Part shown: piece after piece, positions 1-10,059 of the stretch | Layout of the letters: the number at the start of each line of letters is the position of its first letter | Numbering within the stretch: position 1 is the stretch's first letter | NCBI GenBank assembly: GCA_904063045.1 | Contig: CAJFCJ010000003.1 | Span: forward strand, 1,984,001-2,048,000 | Length of the DNA: 64,000 bases | Source of the DNA: Dimorphilus gyrociliatus | Lineage: Eukaryota > Annelida > Polychaeta > Dinophilidae | Direction of reading: 5' to 3' | Translations under genes and position numbers: made by a program | Notes under the pieces: generated by a model | The model's database searches: none | Told to the model about the DNA's origin: nothing | What the model saw: only the letters and a program-made list of their open reading frames with translations

Positions 1-219
1 GATTTTTTTCTGTATAAATACAAGGAGATATTTATTGATCGTCCATTATGCAAATAAACTACTAAGAGTCCATATTCAATAACAATGTCTTAGCTAACTT
101 ATTTTCTACAGCTTTCCCCTAAATTCTAAATTAGAAAAGTGATACCTCTTCAGTGCTTGAAGTGTTATCTCGTCCTCTTCACAATCAAAAAATTCCTCTA
201 TTTCACTGTCAGAAGCCAT
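1..219 (-). CDS. 5' end of a minus-strand gene, truncated by the window edge
   Basis: An ATG at 219 opens an acidic N-terminus beginning MASDSEIEEFFDCEEDEITL. The first coding exon runs from 219 to 146 and ends at a GTATCA donor. A plausible acceptor (TATTTATACAG) lies at 10, leaving only three further codons inside the window. The short Ser/Asp/Glu-rich start followed by Phe-Phe-Asp resembles the N-terminus of WDR44 (rabphilin-11, a Rab11-binding WD40 protein), but about 25 residues are too few to identify it. It faces FMR1 across about 140 bp, so the two probably share a bidirectional promoter. Confidence 0.5.
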
Positions 220-362
220 TTTCAAATCTTAATAGGAGTCAATGAAATTTTTCTAAAATATTTATGGACGCATTTTCTTTACACAAACGTGTGAACTATG
301 TCATTAAACCGAAAACCTAGCCGTATATAAATTTTTGTTGTGTATTGGTGTCCTTGACATTT

Positions 363-2987
363 ATGTCTACATCCGTTGAATTCGCCGATTTCCGTTTCCG
401 CTCCCGTCATGCCTATTTTGGCAAAATGGAAGACAGCAATGTCCCTGTAGAGATTTGGGCTGAAAATGGCCAGTATTATTTCGAGGTTTGTCATTTGGAA
501 AAATTTTTTCTATAATTCACATTCAGCGGAATCTGATGAAACAGTTTCATATAATTTTAGTATGAATAATTTCCGTGTAACAGTTTTCAAAAGTGAGGGT
601 TCGTCGGATTGCTCAAAACGTTGCGCCGCATATTTTTGTAAAATCTGAGTAAAACGTGTTTAGAACATTGATTCCATGCTTAATCGATAAATCAGACAAT
701 TTTTCTACTTTTTGTACCTTCGATCGTCAATTTTTGCATCATTTACATACTTTTACAGGCTCTTTTGTGCAATGTGTACCAAACTGAAGTTGGTGTCCGT
801 TTGAAATCCGGGTAAGTAGCGACTACACGTTTCAATAAATCATAGACATACGTATTGATTATTTATAAATTTAAAAGCATTATTAATGTTAATTCTTCCT
901 AAAATCTAAAAGATGCGAAGAAAAACGATATCCATTTAAAGACGTTTCACTGCCTCAGTCTGGAAATAGTTCAGGAGAAGTAAAGGAGAACGATGAAATA
1001 GAAATAAAAGGAGAAATAGAACAAGATGGAGTAACTTTGAAAGTTTGGAGAAAAGGTCGAGTGCGATTTATTAAAGGCGACTTTGTCGCATTTGAATTGA
1101 GTGGTTCCAATGACAATGATGTTGTACCCTTCGAGCGTATTCGATCAGCGGAACTGAAAAATCAACATGTTACGAAGAACTCTTTTAACATCAGTTTTTT
1201 TGATGTGCCTGATAACCTAGTTCTTGCTTTTCGAGACAACTCAGCCTTAAATGATTTTAAAATGGCTGGTCCTTGTGTCCTATCATATGATGGGCATGGT
1301 CAAAAGCTGAAAGTTATAACTGTCGACAAACAAATTCATGATCGTCTTCAAATGATGTCTGATTTGTGTATGAGAAATGTCCGACAAAAGTTGATTTTGC
1401 GGCAGAAGGCAGAGGAAGCTCAAAAGAAATTGGAGGTTAGTTGCCAAGCATAAAACTTTTCGCTTATGATTCATAAATTTTACTCCAGCATCGCACTTCA
1501 GTAGCTGTAAGTTATTTCACGTTGTCTAAAGTATATTAAGAATTGTTATGTAACAGTTTTCGTATCCTAAAAACGTTTGCTTATGGTTTATATGTTAAAC
1601 TCTTCCCAAACTAACTTTCGCTGATTAATTGCAGAACCAGCGCCAAAGCTATCGAGCACCGTTTACAAAAGAATTCACCGTACAATCTGATCTGATGGGT
1701 TTAGCTATAGGAACACACGGTGCAAATATTCAAAAAGCCAGGCAAATAGATGGCATTACCGGTATTGAATTAGACGAACAACAATTTAGGATTAGTGGTT
1801 CTACAGCTGAAGCAGTCCAACAAGCCCGAAACATTTTAGAGTTTTGCCAAGAAACCCTCCCTGTAGCAAGAGCAATTATACCCAAAGTTATCGGCAAGAA
1901 TGGACGCAACATCCAAGAAATAGTTGACAAATCTGGAGTAGTAAGGGTTAAAATTGAGGGTGATAATGAGAGGCAAGATGATGCTCAAACAGAAATGGTA
2001 CCATTTATTTTTATTGGAACAAGAGAGAGCATTACAAATGCAAAATTACTCCTGGATTGTCATATTAAACACCTGCAAGAAGTGGAGAAAATACGTAATG
2101 AAAATCAAGGACTCTTCCAACAACTCAAACAACTATCAATTGATCCTCGACCTGGATCTGGTTATTACAGCGCTGGGTCTGACTATGAAAGGGGATGGAA
2201 AGGTCGTGGTCGACCTCATCGTCGGGGATGGTCGGAGGATAACTCTGACAGATTAGGTTATCAAACTGACGTACCGAATGATAGACCAAGGAGGGGTCGT
2301 GGAAGAGGTCGCGGTCGCGGTAGTTCTGCGTTTCATACAGGTTCCCAACCTATCAGTAAATATTTAAAAAATTATATAATACAATGTACTAAACAAAAAT
2401 ACAAAAGCAGATGATAGGAGGCAGAGAAATGTCGCTGTAAATGAGGAAACAGTAAATATTACGAGTATGTAGTACATGTTTTGATTCTATTTTCATTTTC
2501 TTTTAAGTCATATTTTACATTCAAAGATATTTTAAAACTGCCTCTTGCATGTTTAGTACATCTTTTAATATTGTTGGTTTTTTATGAAACTGATTCTAGT
2601 TCTAATTTAACAGTTAACAATACTGACAAGCACGGTGGCAGGCGAAGACGAACTGATGAAGATGACACCTTATTGGACAATAAAGAGGAAGTATCCAGCG
2701 TGACTAGTCAGGATAAAGGTGAGAGTAAATAATCAAATTAAAACTGTAAAGTAATATTTTATCTCTCAGAGAGTACTTCATCACAAGATGGTGTTGTTAC
2801 GACGAGTCATGGCCGAGGAAATAATCGTGGACGAGGACAAGGTAGAAAAGTTCTAGGAAGAGGAATTAATAGAGGTCGGTCCAACGACAAGATACCACCT
2901 TCAGGCAGAAAGAAAGAATCTGGCAATGGGGATACAACTGCGCATAATGGAGGACGACGCGCTGTTGTAAATGGAACGGATAATTAG
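363..2987 (+). CDS. FMR1: FMR1/FXR-family RNA-binding protein
   Basis: This is a fragile-X family translational regulator. Seven exons are in phase: 426-485 (or from 363), 759-811, 913-1435, 1635-2355, 2411-2464, 2614-2718 and 2770-2987. Exons 1-3 carry the N-terminal Tudor/Agenet-type region. Exon 4 carries both KH domains, with the hallmark strings [15 protein letters not shown] and [19 protein letters not shown]. The C-terminal exons are Arg/Gly-rich (RGG-type, for example GRGRGRGRG near 2300 and [13 protein letters not shown] near 2815), and the protein ends VNGTDN, much like vertebrate FMRP (VNG near the end). Family members bind mRNA and polyribosomes. An ATG at 363 is in frame with the ATG at 426; the family N-terminus (short lead before VEIWAENG) favours 426. 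One ortholog is usual in invertebrates. Family identity is certain; which of FMR1, FXR1 or FXR2 cannot be decided. Confidence 0.96.
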
Positions 2988-3224
2988 TTTGTGTGTGATC
3001 TCGTTTTTTACAGTGGAAATTTCATAAACTGTATTGCGCTTATCTTTGGTCTACGTTGTAAATACAGTCCTGAATGGGCTTTCATGAATTCTCCTAAGTT
3101 TTAACCAAGACTTGGCCTATAATATTTAAATATTGGCCCGTCTTTATAGACTGGCCAAGGTTTTAGAAAGCGATGTATAATAGGTGCGACAGGGCGTGTA
3201 TGTTATACCTTTTACCGCTCAATT

Positions 3225-5875
3225 ATGATTACGTTGTGCTCTGCATTCATTTTCCTATGTATTCCCTTTGGTTTGTAAAGTGTTTTAATTTGAACGACGT
3301 AAAATGATAAGGTTTATTACGCAGGCTATTTTTGTAGTAGTGATTTTTTGATTTTTACAAAAAATGGAGGAGCAAATTTAATAGAAATAGGCAAAAATGA
3401 CGTCAAAGATTTATTTAAGATTTCAGAGTATAAAGACCTGGCTTATTATAATAAAAGTCTCTATTTGATCGATTCTGACGGAAAATTTCGAGTGAGAGGA
3501 GAAAATGGCAGTAAATTACAAAAGGTTCTTCCAAGTATGTAAAAAAACAAACGCTAGTGCATGCTAATAATAATCTGTAGGCCTTAGTTTTACTTCTCTT
3601 GCTATTTTGGGCTCTACTGGATACATTTTTATGCTGGATAATACCCAAGACACTATCAGTGTCATGTCAAATAATTTGGAATATATTCAAACGATAATCA
3701 CAGACACCAAAATGACCTGTCTTGCAGTATCCAAAACGTTATATAAAGTATACATATACTCCTAAACTAATACATCAAGTTCAAACTTCAACAGGCACAT
3801 ATTTTGGTTCAATTTTGAGTCAAAAAAGTGGCATTTAAAACAATCAGGGTTGGATGGAAAAAATCCTACAAAAATCACACAAATTGATTCAAAGCCAAAG
3901 AAATTGATTGTATCTTTAGGTTCGCAGACACTAAGTTTATATATATATACTGTATATATAAACTTGTTTATTTGTTTTATTAACTTTAACTAGAGATTTT
4001 AAATAGACAAAATATATTTCGTCACTGAGAAGAAGGAACTGTATACAGTAAGTAACAAAAAGTTGGATATGATTCTTCCACAGGTTGATAGTTTTGCTGT
4101 GATTATGGATCGTATTTACTTTACGAAGCCAAGTGATAGGTAAAGTATGCTCCATTTTGACAAGTCTTTGATAAACTACTATTTCAGCATTCTACATAAA
4201 ATGCAAAATAACAAAGTGGAACAAATCTCCACTAATTTCACTGCCGAGAGTATTGTAGCTCCTACTCTCAGTGAGTAGAAATTAATATCAAGAAATATAA
4301 CACTATAAAATGGTTTACCTTTTTCATGAACAGTTACCAGTACTCCAAACTGTCCATGTGGCCATTTCTGTTTAAGCAGTTCGAATTGCTTGTGTTCGTA
4401 TGGTTATACAAAAAATGGAGAGTCATGCAAAAGTCACATAAATAGTAAGCTTTAAAAAACTGATTGTTTAGACACTTTCTTTCTATTACAAAAAGATCAC
4501 GAGCCCCTTATTGTGTTTGGTGATCTTAATCAGAAGGGAATTCATTTATATTACGTAAAAAGCAAAATTTATGAGAAAATTCCTGTCTATTGGAATCATT
4601 ATGCAATTGCCACTGAATATGATTCAAAAACGGATCAAATTATCTGGATGGATTCCATTGCAGATAAGAATCTCCATCTTATATACAGAATAAATAGGAA
4701 AACCTTAACTGCTTTTCACATTGCAGCTCACCCGGGTATCTATAGTTATAGTTAAAAATAATTTATTCTACATTCGAGTTCTACTTCAGACAAAAACAGT
4801 GGAGGTATCGCTCTGAATAAAGAAGGAATACTATATTATGCGGCTGGACAATACATTAGTTACCATCATATTAATAAAAAACCAGACAAACCGTCAAAGA
4901 AATTTGATGATTTAACTAATGTAAAAGCTATAGCAATTGACGAACAAAACAAGTAAGAGAGCAGTTATGAGAAACATTACGACTTATATTTTTATCACAG
5001 CTATTTATACCTTGTGGATTCTCCTGTATCGAGCATTCATAGATCATCTATTACAAATAATCTGTTGTCACACAGCGATACTAAAATACTTTCTGACGGC
5101 TTGGCAACAGTCTCAGGATTAGTATTTGGCAGTGAGAGAAATATATTCTATTTCACCAACACACTAAATTCTTCTCCAGTCATCGGAAAAATTGAGAAAT
5201 ACAATTTAAATGATAGCAGCAGAAGTGTCATTTTCGAGAAAGCACATTGGAACATTTATGGTATTACTAAAAACCCTATAGCAGAAGAACTTTACTTTTC
5301 AGTAACAGATAAACCAGATAACACCATAAGGTAAACTGCTAGATCATAAAAATCAAATTAAGTTTTGTTAGTTTACAGTGCCATTCAAGTTTTGAAAATA
5401 CCTGAAAATTTGAATGAAGGATTAGATTCACTAAAGCTTGGGCAGTTTAAAGATGTTCGGGGAATCGTTTGTGGACGTACGCACTAAATTCAATAATTCA
5501 ATGCTTAGTTAATTATGTTTTTTTGCAGTTACACCTGAAGTTGACTCGGAGAATGACGAAAACGAAACTAAGTCATCAAAAAATAATGCAGGTCTCATTG
5601 GAGGCGTTGTTTCGGCTGCAGTAATTGTTTTGTTGATTACTATAGCTATTACCATTTACTGTTTGAAAAAGAAACCGCTAAAACCGAATGAGCGAGCAGT
5701 CGCATATGCTCAGTCAGTTGCTAGTGGTGGTAATGATAACGTAACTGTGATCACAAGCGTAACTGGTATTTCTGGGATCTCTCAAACACACGATTACAAG
5801 GGTGCAGCTCAATTTGGCTATGTGAAAATGCCGTCAGATGAGGCTTCCGTATCCGGACGTAGTATAAAATATTGA
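3225..5875 (+). CDS. Type I membrane protein with LDLR class-B (YWTD-like) propeller repeats and an EGF-like module
   Basis: A short first exon (3225-3270) encodes a signal peptide, MITLCSAFIFLCIPFG. Following exons encode propeller-like strands such as IYFVTEKKELYTV and DQIIWMDSIADKN. A six-Cys EGF-like module (CPCGHFCLSSSNCLCSYGY, 4345-4440) is followed by a second propeller region. The last exon has a transmembrane helix (LIGGVVSAAVIVLLITIAITIY, about 5593-5658) and a tail of about 75 residues without an NPxY endocytic motif. The order propeller, EGF, propeller, TM is typical of LDLR/LRP-like receptors, but no LDL-A modules are seen. The junction near 3750-3850 is ambiguous: the obvious CAG acceptor at 3795 breaks the frame, while a TTTTGAG acceptor about 27 bp later keeps it. 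A polyA signal AATAAA lies at 5894. Ligand unknown. Confidence 0.8.
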
Positions 5876-5939
5876 TGTTGTGTAAAAATTGAAAATAAAG
5901 AGTAAAAATAATTTTATTGGAATAATAAATGAATTAAGT

Positions 5940-6060
5940 TTCAATTTTACATTAGCTTCTGATTAGTTAATCTACGCAATAAGGTATACTTTAGCTGTAG
6001 TAAAATCAGTATTACCTGTTCATATGCGGTTATTTTGTTATATATATATATATATATATT
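5940..6060. repeat. AT microsatellite between convergent genes
   Basis: An (AT)n tract at about 6041-6060 directly abuts the LAMP stop codon, in the short space between convergent 3' ends. Similar AT tracts occur at about 3941-3960, 7351-7366, 7745-7755, 20888-20902, 26690-26712 and 45808-45826, all in introns or intergenic DNA. Confidence 0.8.
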
Positions 6061-6966
6061 TATACACTCTCGTAACCACTCTTGTTATTTCTCCTTCCTA
6101 TCAGATAAGCAATCAAAACAATAACAATCATTCCTGTAAGAACAGCTCCAACCACTATGGGAACAATATTTGAGGTTTTTTTATCAGCAGCGCATTCATT
6201 TACTGTGAACAAATTAAGAATAATTTATTTTAATTCTTTTAATTAAATTTAAAGTCTTACCAGTTGAACTAAAATTTTTCGCTTGTCCACCTTTAAAAAT
6301 TTCAAATTTAAATTCTTTGAATTCTAAATCAACTGTTAAATTTTTGTTCTTCAGTTCAATTTTAGGTTGATTATAGCATTTGAAAGTTTTATTGAAGCTG
6401 GTTGAAAATAGTTTAAGCTCATTTTTGATATATTCAGTTGAAGATTGATCCTTTTCTGTAAAATAATAATTAGAAGGAGTATTTTATTAATATTATCTCT
6501 TACTAAAAGCTATTGAGTTCAAATAATAATTTGATTTGTCAGAGGAGAATTTTAGATTAACAAATGAAGTTTCTTCAAGAGTAATGTTGACCATTGTCTT
6601 GTTTGACTCACAGGCAACAGTGAATGATGGATGTTTTTTCATTGTCCAAAACTTTCCACTTTCCTTCACCCTCAATCCCATTCTGGCAATAAAGCATTCT
6701 TTTCTAAGGATTTCAACAGGAAAATCATCAGGTGTAACAGTGGTTTTTTGGGTTGGACTCGTCGGTTGAATGGTGCTGACAGTGCTTCTGGTTGAAGATA
6801 CTGTAGAGTCATTATTACCTTCAGCTGTAGCAAGTCCTGAAAGCAATATATAAAATTTGTCAATAGCTCTGCTTCAACTAATAATCACATGACTTGTACC
6901 TGTCAAAGAGTATGTTGTTAAAAAAGACTTACCTAATAGAAGAACAACTAGAAACTTTGCATACAT
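6060..6966 (-). CDS. Lysosome-associated membrane glycoprotein (LAMP family)
   Basis: Exon 1 (6966-6933) encodes a signal peptide, MYAKFLVVLLLG. A Ser/Thr-rich hinge of about 40 residues follows, then one LAMP luminal domain. That domain has CFIARMGLRVKES, the strand VNITLEETSFVNLKFSSD and the membrane-proximal string LEFKEFKFEIFKGG before a conserved NEC. The C-terminus is diagnostic: a TM helix beginning IVPIVVGAVLTGMIVIVLIA, then a short RRNNKSGYESV tail carrying the GYxxΦ lysosomal-sorting signal. LAMPs line the lysosomal membrane. At roughly 240 residues with a single luminal domain it is shorter than vertebrate LAMP1/2, which have two. Identity rests on the tail and cysteine pattern; its relation to LAMP1, 2, 3 or CD68 is not resolved. 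Confidence 0.88.
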
Positions 6967-7401
6967 GTTGTTTGTTATCTTTTACGTGCAGGATATTTAA
7001 AAAGCGGGGAAACAAATGATTTAAGCTTCTTTTTACGACCTTTAAACCCTTTCTAATCAAACTCGATCAGTTAGGTGGTTGACCGGAAGTAATAGGAGTT
7101 AGTATGGTTTAATGTTTGTAGGTATGCTTTTTTAAATATTAATAAAGAACAAAATTCCAATAGAATCGAATTGTCTTTTTACTGCTTGATTCGTTTTTTA
7201 CGAAAATAATATAGGAATTTGTTTATGTCACGGGATGTCATAGCATGGTTAAAGGATGGAATAGATTTCAGTCTGCTAAGTCAGGGAGCAGGTAAATTCG
7301 TTCAAATTTGGTTCTATATTGACCCACATATCTATCTAAACTCGACTATATATATATATATATACCACCCATCGAGTTAAAACTAGAATTTCAACCTAAA
7401 T
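6967..7401 (+). promoter_or_regulatory. Intergenic region between LAMP and COPS9 with a spliced upstream ORF
   Basis: This 435-bp gap separates divergent LAMP and COPS9. It holds an ORF from 7225 (MSRDVIAWLKDGIDFSLLSQ...) with a good donor at 7292 and a CTAG acceptor at 7385. The spliced ORF continues in a different frame across the COPS9 start and stops at 7433. An AT tract sits in its intron. It is best read as a 5' UTR intron plus an upstream ORF of COPS9. Confidence 0.5.
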
Positions 7402-7695
7402 ATGAAACCGAATTCAGCGAATGTTGTTGCTGATGAAATGTTTCCTGAGGGTGCCGGACCATACATAGATATTGAAGAGGTATGAATATATTGAAATAGT
7501 AATTTACTTTTTCATATGTGTCGTTACAGCCAGCAAATTCGAGTGCACTTTTAATGGATTTAGCTGCTAATGAAAAGTCAGTTCATTCCGATTTTCACAA
7601 CAGTAAGAAACGAGAATATTCGGTCTGTCTATTTACTCAAAAAAATTTGAATTTCAGATTTCGGGGATCTCTTCGAAGATGAGGACCTTATTTGA
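7402..7695 (+). CDS. COPS9: COP9 signalosome acidic subunit (CSNAP)
   Basis: Three exons (7402-7479, 7530-7602, 7658-7695) encode about 62 residues. They contain DEMFPEGAGPYIDIEE, ALLMDLAANEKSVHSDF and the acidic end FGDLFEDEDLI. The length and these strings match metazoan COPS9/MYEOV2 (about 57 residues) almost residue for residue. CSNAP is the smallest subunit of the COP9 signalosome, which removes NEDD8 from cullin-RING ligases; its Phe/Asp-rich C-terminus is what docks into the complex. Only about 150 bp separate its stop from the hexokinase ATG on the same strand. Confidence 0.95.
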
Positions 7696-7848
7696 CCTTT
7701 TCTTGCAAACTGTATTAAAAGCTAAAAATTATCCCTATTTGTTTATATATATATACAGTATATGTGTGTGTACAATTAGCTTTTATTGGTTAATACATTG
7801 ACTGAGACGTCATTTCCAATTTTAAATTTAATTCAATAAATCTGTGTT

Positions 7849-9979
7849 ATGGTATCTAATTCAGCAGATATTCGGCGAGTTGTTCCCGACGCTGGAGTTT
7901 TAAACACTCTTGCAGAACAAGTTCGCCCTGAAGTACTTTTTTTAGATTTGGACTATGTTGCAAAATGCATGTTTTAAATATTTTAATCAGGTCAAAGAGT
8001 ACTTAACGCGATTAAATGTGGCAGAAAGACAGTACGACGCGATATCTATCGAATTGGACGACGCTATGAGCAGAGGTTTACGTAAAGAAACGCATTCAAA
8101 TTCAAGTGTAAAAATGTATCCGACATTCGTCAGGCAACTACCAACAAGAAAAGGTACTCTTCTTGTAAAAAGATTATTTTTCTAGGCTTTCTTTTTGAAA
8201 CAGAAAATGGGACATTTCTTGCTTTGGATTTAGGGGGAACAAATTTTAGAGTTTTAGGGTTAACACTAAAGTCAGCTGATAATACTTCTGAGGTTAAAAA
8301 GCCAGTATCTGCTGAAAAGCAGTATGAACTCTCAGCTGAAATGAAAACGGGAGAAGGGGAGGCTGTAAAAACAATTCCTTACGAAATCTTTTTTTTGAAG
8401 AAATCTAATTTGGTTCTAATTTTATAGCTTTTTGAATACTTGTCCGCTTGTCTGTATGACTTTGTTCGCTCTAAAGACTTTGTTAATATAATTGATGAAC
8501 CAAGCAAAAACCGTCTAAGACCTTTAGGATTTACGTTTTCCTTTCCATGTAAGCAGTTAAGCCTTGGAGAAGCCTGGTCTGAAATAATAAATACATAATT
8601 ATTTTTTCTCTAATTGCCTTGATTAACAGTCTTACACAATGGACAAAAGGTTTCAAATGCGAAAACGTTGAAGGACGCGATGTGGGACAACTCTTAAATA
8701 AATATATCACGAGAGTGAGTGGAAAATTAACCTTAAAAAATTTAAATATTTTCTAAACGAATAACAGAAGTCGGAGAATATCGAATGTTGTGCAGTACTG
8801 AATGATACTGTAGGATGTATGATGTCTTGTGCATATTTTAATAGAAACACAAAAATTGGAGTTATTTTTGGCAAGTTGATCATTTTGGATCTTTTCATTG
8901 TAATTAATTCTTTTCACTTTTGTAAATTAAACTAGGCACAGGGACAAATGCTTGTTATTTGGAGAAAATAAACAATATAGAAACATTACCTGAGAGCGAA
9001 AGGAATTTAGAGCCATCTGTGATGATTGTAAATACGGAGTGGGGAGCTTATGGCTCAAATAGAAACGAAGTTTGCATTCGTGGTATTCGAACAGATATTG
9101 ACAAAATTGTTGACACTAAATCCTTTAATCCAAATCGCCAAATGTTGTATTTGCGTACTCCGCAGGTTTATTATGAAAAATAATAAGCATTTTAAATGAC
9201 AGATTCGAAAAAATGATCTCTGGCCTATATCTAGGGGAATTAGTTAGATATTATTTGATTGAAGGAATTGATAAAAAAATTTTTTTTCCTTCTCATGATA
9301 CAACACTTACCAGAACTAAACTTTCAAAGCCGTATTCTTTCTTGACAAAACACATATCCAAAGTCGAAGCGTACATATATATTATATACATTCCTACGTA
9401 TTACTCTTAAATTTAATGCTGCTTTTTTCAGCGGTCATGATCCGAAATATGCTAATCAAGTAGATGACACTCTTAAACGAATAATCGGTTTACAAGGTTA
9501 AAATTTCAAGTATAATGATTATCAAGTACGAAATTGATATATTTTTTAGGAGAAATTACAAATGATGATAGGTTAACACTTCGATATTTATGCCATCTTG
9601 CATCGAAACGAGCAGCTTATTTGGCTGGTACAGGTATACTATTACGACTACAGAATATTGGCAAACTTTAGAGCCATGACTTTTTTAGCTTTGTCTGTGC
9701 TTTTGAAAAGAGTTAGTAATGGAGGGGATGAGATAATTACCATTGGAATCGATGGTACTTTACATTACAAACATCCTGCTTTTGATTATTACATGCGTCA
9801 GCAAATCAGAAGAATGTATGGGAATAAGGTGGGTAAAAATAAACTTCTATATGATTAAAGCAGATCAATTTGCTTTAAAGTTTGAATTGCAACGATCAGA
9901 AGATGGCTCTGGTTTAGGTGCAGCAATTGTAGCTGCTACATCATACTTAAACAAGAGATTGACTATAACATCTGAATAA
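7849..9979 (+). CDS. Hexokinase
   Basis: ATP-dependent hexose phosphorylation, first step of glycolysis. About ten short exons give a single-domain enzyme of roughly 450 residues, the usual invertebrate size. Landmarks in order: FVRQLPTRK then FLALDLGGTNFRVL (phosphate-1 motif), LGFTFSFPC, WTKGFK, the catalytic-base region VLNDTVGCMMSCAY, NTEWGAYG, FEKMISGLYLGELVR, GIDGTLHYKHP and SEDGSGLGAA. The intron at 8154-8203 is placed at the CAG so that the exon reads PTRKENGTFLALDLGG; an earlier TAG at 8185 would give a 32-bp intron. The intron at 8365-8427 removes a stop-containing stretch. The intron beginning at 8871 has a GC donor (G|GCAAGT). The final junction uses the donor after GTG G (9832 region). 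The catalytic Asp lies in VLNDTVG, and the binding residues appear intact. Confidence 0.95.
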
Positions 9980-10059
9980 TTATGTACTGTTTACACACAG
10001 TATATGTTAAATTTGTCAGTTATATTTAACGTAAAAAATCCAGTAAAAAATTTTATCTT

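Noticed and set aside
8154..8185. A 32-bp intron in hexokinase
   Set aside because: Using the later CAG (8203) gives a normal 50-bp intron and the conserved PTxKExGxFLALDLGG string.
8365..8427. Coding extension VKTIPYEI in hexokinase, resembling the IPxEI of the family
   Set aside because: It leads to a stop; the 63-bp intron joins TGEGEA to LFEYL, which aligns without gaps to the family.
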